DNA of 64,000 bases from Hymenolepis diminuta (lineage: Eukaryota > Platyhelminthes > Cestoda > Cyclophyllidea > Hymenolepididae), in contig CAADRB010000004.1 in the NCBI GenBank assembly GCA_900708905.1, positions 1,378,100 to 1,442,099 on the forward strand. The letters are read 5' to 3'. This document shows, piece after piece, positions 24,923 to 38,000 of this stretch. Each line of letters starts with the position of its first letter. Position 1 is the stretch's first letter. The position numbers were made by a program, and so were the translations under genes. The notes under the pieces were generated by a model. The model was not told the origin of the DNA, did not search any database, and saw only the letters and a list, made by a program, of their open reading frames with translations.

Positions 24923-27900
24923 GAGCACTCCCCTACATATCGATTTTGTGTAATCCAACTTTCCCAACCTACTCCCCTTTCTTTCGTATCGCACATCAAG
25001 CCGGTTGTCTTTCACTTCACCTATATTTGTGTTTTACCGCATCAATTTAATCGGAAATCGATGCCACTCCCTCTTCCCCCGCCTCCCCCCCCCCCTCTGC
25101 TTCCTCAATCGATATAAGCGTCGAATCCGAAAACGAAGACACTATCGTTAGTAACGTTATTATTGATATGTAATAATATCCTCCTTTAAAATACCGTCAT
25201 GAAAATAAAAGGGACACGACTTGTCCGGTAATTTCTTTTTGTTGAACAGGTGTGAGAGGAGGGATATTTTTACTGTCGCCTCTTCGAATCAATCAGAGTA
25301 TTATGATCTTGGATGTCAACTTTATATAAATCATCAAGATGTGTTTGAGGGGATACTGTAAAAATGCGAAGGAATACGTCTGTGTTTAGTCATTAAGTTT
25401 TGTTGGCGGCAGAATAGGACTTGTCGCAAAATTGGACTAGAATGTTATTATTTGGAAGTTTTATGGAAATTACTTTGGTGGAATAAACTTGGCAAAATTG
25501 AGTCGGGAATATTTAGGTTGCTTTATGTTACTTTTCAAGTTCTAGAGAATTGTGCTGCTTGTTACTAGTTTGCTAGCCTGATAAAAAAGATACATCATCT
25601 TTAATAATAATTGTTAGTGATGTCATTCGTTATAGCCAACCCTACCTTACCAGAACCTTTTCGAGATTCCGATCAATCAGGAATTGAGAGCAATATGACG
25701 AAATGAGTGGTATCCTGGCTCTTTGTGTTCGACAATGTGGTGATTTGAGTATGATTGGCTTCACCTGTCGCAAGGTGTATCTCAGTTGTTTTCCTAAGCA
25801 ATTATGATTGACGCAATACATTAAGATATAATCTTGTCAAGATGTGCCCCCTCCTTCTCTGGGCTTTTGTATGCGGTTTTCAGTACGTTACAATAGGCAT
25901 TTCCCTGCTTTCGTAAACGGTTAATTTACCTATCTGTCAGCGGAAAGTAAATATATTAGAATCCTTTGCCGCTTCACAATGTTCGCCTAGACGGCTTAGA
26001 CAAATTGAAAGTGACTTTAAAGATGTCTTTAGCGGGATTCGTATTTTGTAGCTGAAATTTTTATAATTCCAATTACTCAAACAGTGTAACTCAATCTCAA
26101 GGCAGATTTGATCTAGAACAGAAAAGTTTAATGTTACCACTTTGAAGTGGATTATTTACATAAATGAAAACAATGCACTTACGTTATGGAGGACTGTAAT
26201 CTACAAATATGTGTATTTGTCATAAATGCTCTATTTTTGGATGCAATAGATCCCAAAAAAGACAATAGTAATTAAATCTGATATTAATTACTGAATACTG
26301 AAAAATATATCATATTTAAAAAGTTGTTGCTGGTCTCAAAATCCTGTTCTTGATTACAAAAAGTAGCAATGAATCGGGGTGGCATGACCAACCACGGAAT
26401 TTAATCAACCCATTAACGAATTCTGGATATTTTTTACTTAATTTCAACCATAACAAACCATGAAATTTGAGCATCCTCATATTCACAGAAAGTAAAGCTC
26501 TTAATGCCTTGATTGTATTATCGGCTTAAAGTCTTAATAAGAGCATATCTAAAGATCTAAACAAATATCCAGAAATTCCTGCAATAGTTACTTAGCCTGA
26601 GCCGTTCACTCAATTGCCTATAACCTTAATGGACATAGGAAATCGACCTTATAAGTAAACAATATCATTCGCGTTTGGGAAAAACTGTTGTTGGTTCACC
26701 CACGCGCAGCCACTACATGCCGATATTGATTTAGCCGAAGTCGGCATCGTGATAACGCCTAGTATCCTCAATACAGGATTTTTCGAATGAAGGATCAACA
26801 CATCTCCGGGATTACACTCGGGACGTACTTCACTTTTAGAAAGTCAGTGCATTAAGGACTCTTGGAATAAAATGTAATAACTAGATATATAATTAACAAC
26901 TTAATCTCTTCCTTTGAAAATGAACCAAAGGATTTGCAAACTTATTTTCTGTAGGATCCCGCCTTAAATAGGGAAGGAAATTTATCGTTTTGGAATAGCA
27001 TTATAAATGTCAAAAGGCGTCCCTTTACCGACTTAAGCCGGCAAATATGACACTCCTAAAAGTAATTACTTTTATAAATTGCACAATTATTGCCAACAAT
27101 TGAAACTCTTAAATAAATAATTAAGCTTTCACTAATCGAAAGAATTCGTTGTGTTGAATTTTGGGGGGTAAAACTTGAGAGCAGTTTACTACATCCATTC
27201 GAACAAGATATTTGACGCCTTTGAATAGATAGGACAGATTTATTACGCGGAAGCCCCACTTTGGAAAGTAGTCTGATTTTCTTTCTATTCAACATTGATC
27301 CATGTTAATTTCAAGTCTATATGGTGCGGCCAACTATAGCATAACTAATCAATGGGCATTCAGGCTGGAGTTTACTCATCGATATTGATGAATACATGGC
27401 AGGGAAAAATGATGCTCAAAGTAAATCTACTTATCACCTTTGCGATAATTGATCGGTTTATTTCCTGCAGATAACTGATATCATAACCACTTCCCAAGAA
27501 TCATATAACCTCCATTATTTTTAACTTTTTTGTGTTTCTTTTCATGCTTCGAGTTTGGATGGGCCACTGATGGTAGCTCACATCTTGAAAAGTAATTGGA
27601 AATTATGATAATCTCTTAGATAAGTGAATTTTAAGATTCCCCGAAAGGCTCTAGTTCAAGGAAATTTTCGCATCCGATGCAGGAACTCTGTTGACTTCTG
27701 TGATGTTAAACTCACGTAAGCTCATATCATCTTGCTATTTTTCTCTCAATAAAAGGATAAAATGCACCAGTTCTAAATTACTGTTTATTTCAATTAATAC
27801 CTCCTCAAACGTATATCTTCTTCCACCATCAGACAAAGACAAACGGTTTGTGAAATGGGAAAATGCATACAAATGCAAACCCTTGCCTAATATTTGTATT

Positions 27901-28695
27901 TATTACGAAAACTGATAGACACGCTAACAAAACACAAATTCCAGAAAATCTTGGAAGTGCTACGTTAGTCTATGTACTCAGAATTTGTGCGATATTCGTG
28001 TTACAATATTATGATGTTTGATGGGGACCATTATAATACATATTGATGAGACTACTTATTAATAATTTGAAAATAAGCTTAATGCCTCAGATTTAAAGCA
28101 CACATCAAAGAATGTGGTTTAGTTCATTTGAAATAAATTACAGGAAATTCTCTAAAAATAATATGACCATGCTGAAGATAAAAAGATTGGTGTAGGTGAG
28201 GCAATAAACAGTATTAAATGATTAAATTAACAAGCAGCATTAACGAATTATGAATAAATTTAAAATGTAAATAGTGAGTGACAATTAATCAGTATTGTAG
28301 GAAAAGCACTTTAGAGTGTTAAATAAATAATATTAATCACATATTAGTTTATATTATTCTTAAACCATTTACCTTTTGTTAAGAACTCCTATCCGTATGG
28401 TTTTTATAAAGGTTAGCAGAAATAAATAAATAACCATCTAATCTACCATCAGTACAACTTCAAGCAAATTAAAATTCTAGCAAACGTTTTGTTTACGGAA
28501 TAAATACAGTTATTGATACTAACTTAAATATAAAATCCGATTAAGTTAATCAAGGTGACCATGAAGTAACCAATCAAGGAGACGAGCATTAATTAAATTT
28601 TTTTATCAACTCGGGATATACTTGCGTTTCGTGTCTCATATTTTTTCACCATTTTACCCTATCCTCTCTATTGGTAATTTTCTTCTTCATTTTAA
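24923..28695. other. Intergenic region between the two host genes
   Basis: 3.8 kb, AT-rich. Contains the candidate polyadenylation signal and a C-rich run at about 25077-25096. No conserved exon, TATA box in a convincing place or RNA gene was recognised. The P4-ATPase promoter presumably lies toward its right end. Confidence 0.6.
25204..25209 (+). terminator. Candidate polyadenylation signal for the UBASH3-like gene
   Basis: First AATAAA clearly placed about 280 bp after the proposed stop codon. Position and motif only; no transcript evidence. Confidence 0.4.
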
Positions 28696-29078
28696 ATGGG
28701 GAACCTAATCCACAAAAAAGTCTCTAATGAGGTCTGCAGAACTGTTTACCCTTGCACATCATATCCCCATGAAATGTCGAATTTCGAAGATCCAAACAAG
28801 AAATTCGCTAATAATTATGTGAAGACCACCAAATATAAATTTTGGAATTTCCTCTTTCTTAATCTCTGGGAGCAGCTGCACAGATTTGCCAACTGCTATT
28901 TCATTTTCATCGTGGTACTTAACTTCATGCCACGAATTGAGGCATTTGGGAAAGAATTAGCGGTAATTCCAGTCGCAATAGTTTTAGGACTAACCGCTGT
29001 CAAAGATGGTTTTGAAGATTTTAAGAGATTTCGTGCTGATCAAGTTGTAAATAATATGACGGCGAATGTTTTCTGTGT
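28696..29078 (+). CDS. P4-ATPase exon 1: N-terminus, TM1-TM2
   Basis: Begins [35 protein letters not shown] and a hydrophobic [17 protein letters not shown] stretch are the hallmark P4 start (NxIxTTKY, NLxEQFHRxANxYF, LxxTAxKDxxED). Donor GTAAGT, phase 2. Confidence 0.9.
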
Positions 29079-32000
29079 GTAAGTTAAAAGATTTTAATCT
29101 CTTAATGCGTGTTTCCAAACAGAGAAACAAGGCAATACGTGAAACGAAAGTGGGCTGAAATTCGTCCTGGAGATTTTGTCAAACTTAGTACGAACGAGGT
29201 CATCCCTGCGGATATTCTACTTCTAAAATCTTCCGAGATTTCTAGTATGTGTCATATAGAGACGGCTAATCTAGATGGTGAATCCAATCTGAAGCAACGA
29301 GAGTGCGTTCATTCTCCCGAGATTCAGGTAAGAATAGGTATTTGTTTCTTTTTCGCTTGTTGATGGAGATTATGCAATTTCTCAAATACGGCGCATTTTC
29401 AAGTGTTTTTTCCCAGCCCTTAGATTGTACGTAGGTGTTATTTAACGTCATTTATTATTAAAAACATCAGTTGATTTCTAACAGATTGTAAGAAGAGTTC
29501 CATGCCATTTTGCTTTTTGCCTAATGGAATAAGCTAAATTTAGCACCCTTTGTGTTATGAGTTTCGTGGCGAAATTCAGGTGCACGGAAGCTTTCGTAAT
29601 TTTATTGCAAAATTTTCTCTATGAATGTAGCTTTTGGCATACAGATATATATATTATATATATACATATATATATAATATATGTATATTTTGTCCTCTTT
29701 TCTTCTTGCTGTTTGAAATCATGACACATGTCTGTTAACTACCCCTTTCTTTTGTTTTCCTATAGGCATTCACACCAGAGAACTTTCTTTGGCCTGTAGA
29801 GGTTGAATCTCCAAATCCGCTGTTGGATCGATTCAGCGGAAAGATGTAAGTCTGGTAGTCTAACTTGGAGCCTCTTTGTCTCCATCTAAATTTAGGATAA
29901 TACAATTAATATTTTTGCTCTCTCACGCTTCAGACATACAACCAACCCGACTATCTTGAGAAGGGAAAACCTACTTCTTCGTGGATGTATATTGCGAAAT
30001 ACGGATTCTATTGAAGGCATGGTTATTTACGCAGGTAAGAGAGGTGTTTGTTTGAGAACAATCTTAAAATCAATCACATTAGATTACTTCGGAAGCATTA
30101 TTTTTGCTGTCGTTGGATTAATTGAAGGAAATTGTCTTACGTCACATTTTGGAATGAGTGGGTTGCGTATCATTTGTCTTTAGGTCAAAAGGAACGATCA
30201 ATCCTCTTACTGAATTTACGTAACGTACTTGTCTACTGTGTATAATTAATTAATGGTAGGAATGATCATTGATAGCATTGAATCTCTACAATGGTTGGGT
30301 CCTTGTTGCATAAATTTTACTTATATGTGGGTAAAAAGTAGTATTCAAATCAAATGTTCATTATTACAGTTGAACCTAATTGTCACTCTCATTCCTTCTA
30401 TGATTCTGTGAATATTGAACGTTATTCGTGGATAGTGGATTTTAAGATAGCTGATCAGTAATCTCTCAAAATCGACTATTATTGTCTCTGGCAAAGCAAC
30501 TTACACGATTTTATACATCTAAACAAGTAAAAATATTTTGGTTTTTAAAAAGACGAAAGGGTGAAATAGGAGTCAGTCGGAGAATCGAAAGTATCTCAAT
30601 TCATCTGAGCTCCAAAATCATCAAGCTGTCAGATTTCTCGGTCGTTCCTTGTTCATATAACTTTTATAGTAAATATCTACTTAATAAAAGTTTCTGCAGT
30701 CGGTAGACTATCTTTGTATTTGTGGTGATTAATTCGTCAGCACCTTCTCACCTCGTTTTCATTTCTCATAGGCACAAATTTTTTATTTAAGTTGTACAAT
30801 ATGTACTTAATGGGTATTTCAAATATCATGATTCGTCACCTGGATTACTGAACAAACTCTTGTCCATGATATCTAGTACTTATCGACCATTTATTTATGA
30901 TGGTCGATCTTATCACTTCATTAATTTTTACTTACCAAGATTGAGAAAGCGGAGGGATTTTACATGATCTTAACATGACAGAATTAAGATACTCAAAATC
31001 GTTCAATTACTCTGGCTCAGTAAGCAGCACACGCTACCGCTCTAAATGTTGAATCTCTGGATTTTTTCCCTGAAGTTTTCTGCCGACTAGTTTATTTGTT
31101 TTGATGATTGGTCATACACATACAATACAATAATTCCTCCTAACAGACGGGATCCTAATGCGATTATTCTAAAGTATTTTTTATATAACAGAGCTCACCA
31201 ATACAGCTATTCATGTTGCAGTATTTGCCGTATTTTGTCTTGTTCGTGTTGAAGATTGTTGAAGTTAGCATGGATCTTCCTTCGCATTATGCCTAATTTT
31301 CCAGTTAATTGTGTTTGCTTTTGAGTAGCTTCTTTTCTAATAGTTCGCAAGAAGTCTCAATTCTTGAGAACTAGATGGATATTTCTAACCTTTTTATTAT
31401 TGCGAAAGCTTTCAAATGCGACTAGGTTTTAAGACAGAATTTGAAGGATTAAGCCCATTTATTCAGATAGGCGTTGAGAATTTAGAGAGATCAATGTAAA
31501 TGGGAAACACTAGCCCTTCTCAACCATACGAGCTCCATTACCACAAAGTAGGATGAGGACAATCAGTGGTAAAATATTTATTCGTATTATTTAAAATTTT
31601 AACCAATATTAATAGAATGGGAATTGTTGGTATATGATGATATCATATGATGAGACCTCTACTTAGAGTGTAATTTCACCACCGACACGCATATATATTT
31701 GAGGCACTTCTGTTTTTTTGTTAGTTTTACGCAAACAATTAAAGTTTTATTTCCTTTTTAGGTCGTGAGACGAAAGCTTTTTTAAATAACTCGGGTCGAA
31801 AATTCAAGAGAAGCAAATTGGAACGTCAGTTGAATAGAGATATTATTTGGTGTATTTTAATTCTCATTATTCTCTGTGCAACTGGAGCTATAGGTAAGTC
31901 ATCTACTCAGTGCGTTTTTATTTTATTTGACTCGATTTTCTTATCTGCTTTTTTTTCAAGGTAGCTTCGTTTGGCTTCATAGCTTACCTGGGGACAATAT

Positions 32001-35000
32001 TCTCTTTCTCCTATCAGAAGTATCAAGCAATATTCCTCTGAGTGCTTTCATAAACTTTTTGACTTTCGTGATTATATTTCAGGTGACTTTTTGACCCTAT
32101 TACTACTTTAAAGGGAATGATTGAGCCTCCTAACTTGAGATTTCCTTCCCCGTCTCTTAGGCTGTGATTCCACTGCCCTTATACCTGACAATTGAAGGTG
32201 TCAAAATGGTGATACTTTTCTTCATGAATAACGATATTGAACTCTATGATCCAATGAGAAATAAACGGATTGAGGTTCACGCTTTCAATATTCCTGAGGA
32301 TCTGGGTCAAATTGAGTATGTGTTTTGTGATAAGACAGGAACTCTCACAAAAAACAAGATGATTTTCAAGCGAGCAGTGATCAATGGTATTGATTACTGT
32401 GCTGACGAAGGTGAGTAGCCCTGATAAGCAAATGTGTAGTTTGTATCCGCGTTTAACCTATCTTTGTTTTATTCTTTGATGTTTCTTTTAGAAATTCCGA
32501 TGGAAATGTTAGATGGAGATACAGATGTGAGTTTATACAGTCTTTTCGTCATTATACAGTTGTGATTAAGTGAGTAGATTCGCGTGGTCTAACAGCTGTA
32601 TTTTTGTGCGTTTGTATTCGGTAAATTTTTTAGTTTCTCTAACCCGTTGCTATTTGTTAGCACTTCCTCCCTATTATCATGAACTGTGAGACACGCTCTT
32701 CATTATTATTCTCGTGCCCGTTGTTATATCATTACAAGATAAATGTTCATGTTTTATCCTAGCACTTAAGAGTGTTTTCGAGCTTATTCAATGATTTTCT
32801 CCCTGTGTCATGCTTACCCAATGATAAATACCAGGATTTCGAAAGTCTCAATAACTTATACTAACAACTAGGTAACATTAAAGATAAGAGTGGCACCATC
32901 ACGCAATATTTTAAACTTGACTAATTCGAATATTAACTGTCTTTTGCTTTTAGACGATTTTGAATTGAATTTGGTGGTTAAGTGATTGCAAACCTTAGCT
33001 CTTGAAGGCTAACACCTTGACTTAGAGGTTAAGATTCAATCGAACGGTTGGATAATTCTTTAGAACCGCAACAGGAACTTTGTAGAAATATTGGTTGCAA
33101 GGTTAAATTCCTCAACTTGTCTTTCTCTTCACTCAGTTAGTACTACCTTTAAAGCTACGTAACCCGTAGGAGTAACCATTAAGGGTTGGCAAGTAGCAAC
33201 AGCAAAAAACAGTCCTAGAAGTAGGACACAAGAGTTGTGCATGCCGAAGGTTATCGAACAAACCAGGATGAAGACAAAGGTGGGTAAGAGGGGTATGAGG
33301 GCAGATAAAATGAGAGGGAAGTATAGGAGCAGGTAAATGACAAGCGTGCGTCTGTTTCCCTTCCGTTCGTGAATAAAAGAGGCTTTAAATAGTTTCATAG
33401 AAAAGGGGTAGTATATACAGATGTTACTGCTCTAGACATCGCCGTGGGGGAACTTAACTCTAACAGCGCTCTTTCAAGGGTCGAGATAATTAGGTTCCAG
33501 GGATTGGTGATGACATAGATAAAAATTTTGATAACATGTACGGATTCGTCCTTCATATCTCTGTCTAAATCATATCTCGAATACTACCTCTTGCTTAAGT
33601 GGGCTAATTTAAAGTGTAAAATATAGTTTGTAGAATATAAGACTGAAGTTGTAGGTCAACTGAACTTTGGTTTCATATTCAGGGAGGCTCCATTGTGTTT
33701 TGCCTCTTTCGGATAAGGATGTTGGAATCTATTTTGAATTTTTAGGAAACCCAAAACAAACAAGAAATGAACTGTGTAAATTAATAGTATAGTATATCAA
33801 GCATTTAACGTGCAAGTATTGGAATATCAATGAATAATACCAAAGAATGTATCAAATGCCCGGATAGCACAAAAAACATTATATATGATGAAGTGAGATG
33901 AAAATCAAAGCAATTGGAAGAGCAAAACGGGAAATTGTGAATGGCAAAAAAATGCATATCGAAAATTAATAGATTACAGTACTATGGATTCCAAATGGTT
34001 CTAACAATTAACGGAAGTGTTACATATCTTTTACTAATAAAATGACATTTTAACCAGTTTTAAACTATGAATCCTTTCGACTTTTGGTCTAAATCTTCAT
34101 GGAGTGAAGCAAATTGGAAAGACCTTTTTTGAAGCCATGACTGAGATTAATCTGAATATTCATTTAGTATGATGGGTGGTGTATATCCATTATTTGATAA
34201 CGGTGGTGAAGTGAAAATAGTAATCTTAACTCGTGTGTTTGCTGTGCTAGATAGGGGAAGGTGGAAGAGAAATTCCATCTTTGGAGTTTGGGATTTTTCC
34301 TCGTTAATAACTGGTGGAGGCATTTTTCTTGCTACTGTTAGGTTGTTACTATTGAGATTAGCCATAAATTCCTCAGAAGAGTCTCAAGATATAGATTAGA
34401 CCATTAGTTTAATAATGGTTGTGGACTAATTAGGGGCGGCTTAAGCACCCTTACTTTTTTTTCATTTTTTAATTTTAACTAGTACTAATAATTCAAATAT
34501 TTGATGAGAATATGAGTGTTTTTAACTATAGCTTGTTTGAATGAATTAAATTTTCTTTTAGAAATTAAATTAACACAAAATGTCTGCCTTACTGTTTCTA
34601 ATTGAACATTTTCCCTTCTTAGCGGTTTAGTTTGATTAGCTTGTCTGCGACGTTAGAGGTCTCAGGTTCTGATGACTATCGGTACGCACCCAGTAAATGA
34701 AACGGCAAACCACACTGCTAAAGTCCGTCTTATAAAGGGGTTGGTTTCTAACCAGGAAGGTTCCCTCTATGCATTATGAGGGAAGTATGCTATTAATTAC
34801 TACGTTATTGTCAAATATACGAGTTAAACAGGAAGAGATATTTGTATTTGAAGGGCTCAGTTTGATTATTTCAATTCCCTAAAAATAATTCTTCTCAGCT
34901 TAATAAATTTGAAGACGATAAGTTCGACCAAGTTTGCTTTAAACGGGTATTAATTTTGGTTGATATGCCGAATGTTGATTTTTTCACAAACGAGGGTTTG

Positions 35001-38000
35001 CATTCTTGATCAGACATTTCACAATGCAACAGTCGAGAGTTATATCTGGAAGTGCAGAGGTGTTTTTTGAGGATTTAATAGCGGCTCTAATCTAACCTGC
35101 ACTACTACAGTACGGTTAGGTTGTGTATCCGACTCTTCTTTTAGAATATATCGTTTGATCAATAAAAAAACGATGATTTGTTTTTCGTGTTTAAACTCAA
35201 ATCGAACAGGTGGATATGTTGAAGTACTGAATTTACTAAAGATAGAGAAAAGTAAAGTGAGAATTTTCTGTCCATGGAAAGTGAAGATTTCTGAATCTTC
35301 TGTCTCGATTGGTAATCCTTTTGTTCTTTTCACCGGCGAAGTTAATTCCGTCATTTAAATCTGTTATTGGGGCCGTTGAAAAGCGATTACACATTGAGTC
35401 CCTTTTCTAAAAATGAAGGTTCGCAGTAACTTGTGTTTTTGTCTTCGTGTATCTTCCAAACTATTTCTAATTTGTTTGGTGGCTAAAGAGAGCATACATC
35501 CCGAATTGTATGAGTTTAAGGATATTGCCACTTTCATCTTCATAGCTACAGAGGATTTAGCTGCTAAGGACTAAGAACTGCAGTATAGATACTAGCGAAG
35601 AGTTTTAACTCAACTCACTTCATATATTAAAACCTCTCTGTCATTTTTGAGAGATTTTTACGATTCAAGGCTATATGAGCTCGCAAAACTAAGGCTTTCT
35701 TCTACCCATTGTCTATCGTCCATCTTCGTATTTTCGTTGTGCTTGAGTCATAACTACTGAACATCTCTAACTCTGGCTTTGAACAAACCGTTTTTCTAAG
35801 TCATCATGTTGAACAGTAAGTTTACGTCGCTTTGAAGTGCCAAAACCGACCCTTCTCGATTACAAGCTTTTGCTGCGCCTCAAATTTATGAAACTTGGGC
35901 ACTGTAACATGAGCTATCCATTTGGTAAATAGTGTGGAACCCAAATCTAAAAATCAAATGAAGCTAGGCTCTTTGATACCTTGAAGCTGCTCCCAGAGTC
36001 TTTTTGATCTCTTCCCCTCCCCTATCGTTTATTACTTTCTATTGAAGAATTTCAGTTGGTTCCTGCACTTAAACTTTTTTGTATTACCGGGTAATAGCAA
36101 CAATAACGTTGATTGTAAAATTCAAAGCCTTCTTGTTGGTCATAGCCATTACTCTTAAATAATTTTTCCTTTCTGATTCCATATGAAGAAAATGAAAATT
36201 ACTTTTATCGGGCGTTTCAAGGATGCTTTTGCCCACTCTTCTGATGCACTAAGCGATAAAGTGTTTAAAGCCCGATAGTGGACTAATTCGGTATCTACAC
36301 TTAATTTACACCATAGCTTGTAAAATAACAAATTTAATTGATCTATTGCACACATATCTGTGCTTTTTTCGCTTCCTTCTCTTCTAGCATCAAACAATAG
36401 TAACGAGTATACGCCTCTCAACCGTTCGGGAATTCATCCCATTTGTTCCTCCTACACCGACGGCCAGCTTCAACCCAATTCAACAAAACTGCTTCGGTCG
36501 GGCGACGAGTCATTCCAGTCCGAGTCTGGGTTGCTTGACACCTCTGTCTGAGGAGGAACTGCCTACACCTCAACCACCTCTCCCCCCTCATCCCTTTGAT
36601 GGCCAGACGGACACAGAACGTCGGAATTGTCAACGAGTGCAGGATTTCTTCCTCTGTCTCACCATCTGCAATAGTTGTGTTGTCTCGGCCAATAAAAATG
36701 TTACTGACCCGGTAAGACTAAATCCCCTCTTCTTTTATAAATCATTTATTATTTCAAATGAAAGTGACAAGCTGGAAAGTTGCTTTTGGTTTGGCCGCCT
36801 TTAAAGAAATGAAAATCTATGAATGAGCAGGTTTGATAATTTGCGCCTTCCGGGAGTGTCCGTAGAAGTATCGCTTTTCGTTTTATTTATTTCACATCGG
36901 CTTCTTCTTTGTTCTAGTTCGTTCTCGAATGTAGGGTTACGTGGAGTGTTTTTTTTCGTATTTATTCGATATCAAGATTAATAATAGTTGAATAACTTCA
37001 AATTATGCACAGAAGTTCTCTTTTTTGAATCCGGATCAAATAAACGGTCAGTGCTGGGCATCATGAATGCTCATTGTTTCACATTTATTAAACGACATGG
37101 CCGTCCGTGATGATTAATATTGGTCAAGAGAGAGATAGTAGAATATGAATTTATCATTGGAGGATCTAATATGACACCTCTTTTCAGAACAAACATAGGG
37201 AAATGTTTCCCTTCAAAAGTTAAAATTCCATCTGGCTCACCTCTTCTATTGACATCCAATCTACGGAATGGCACTTGTCACTTGTTAGAATGGTAACTTC
37301 TAGAGGCTTTTATGTTATCTTTTTTCTCTGGAATAACTTTCCTCAGATTCTCCTCATTAATTCGCTTGCTTTTTAATGGAAGAAGTCCATCGGTGATGTA
37401 TTGGAATTTGATCAGAGGCTCATTCTTCATAGGTATTTTGTCTTTTCACCGCAGTTTAGACGCCATAGTCACTCCATTAAACTATTATGAAATCCGTTAG
37501 ATAAAAATATTAATTTAACTTCTTACCGTAGCTATGAATTTGACAGGAAGGGGTAAAGCAAGCACTATTACAGTCACTGGAGATTGAAATTGAAGAATTT
37601 GGACACTGGAAATCAATCGCCTTTCTTGTGTTTGAGTATTAATGGGTGCCACTTTATCCTAAAGGGAATCTTGGTTTAAGATATTTAAAAACATGACGTT
37701 TTACTACAGGTCAGATTTGAGGACTGAAAGATTTTCATTCGTCTGCGTTTTCTAATTCATCTGAGGGTAGAAAAATGTAAGATAAGTTGGCGTAAACAAC
37801 GACTCTTTTGTATTCCTTCACCCCTCCGTCTTGCCCTACATGCAGATTAGTGCATATGCTTTGTCCTACCTTTTCGTGTATAAACATGTCGCTTTGGCCT
37901 GATTTATTCTTTTATTAATGAGCTGTCTGTCAAAACTATGCCAAACAGACCCCACAAAACCCACTTTCTTCCTTTAACCCAACAAATGTATTCGGAATCT

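Larger units (their letters stand above)
32527..36387 (+). other. P4-ATPase intron
   Basis: 3.9 kb, with one SINE copy and a low-copy repeat at 35925-36060. A hydrophobic minus-strand frame at 33129-33398 lies in a slightly GC-richer patch but has no recognisable homology. Confidence 0.75.

Noticed and set aside
33129..33398. Hydrophobic 89-codon minus-strand frame in a P4-ATPase intron
   Set aside because: No recognisable domain, no splice or promoter support, and hydrophobic translations are common by chance in T-rich introns.
35040..35354. Overlapping open frames on both strands near 35.0-35.4 kb
   Set aside because: No family motif, no splice support, and position in the middle of a long intron.
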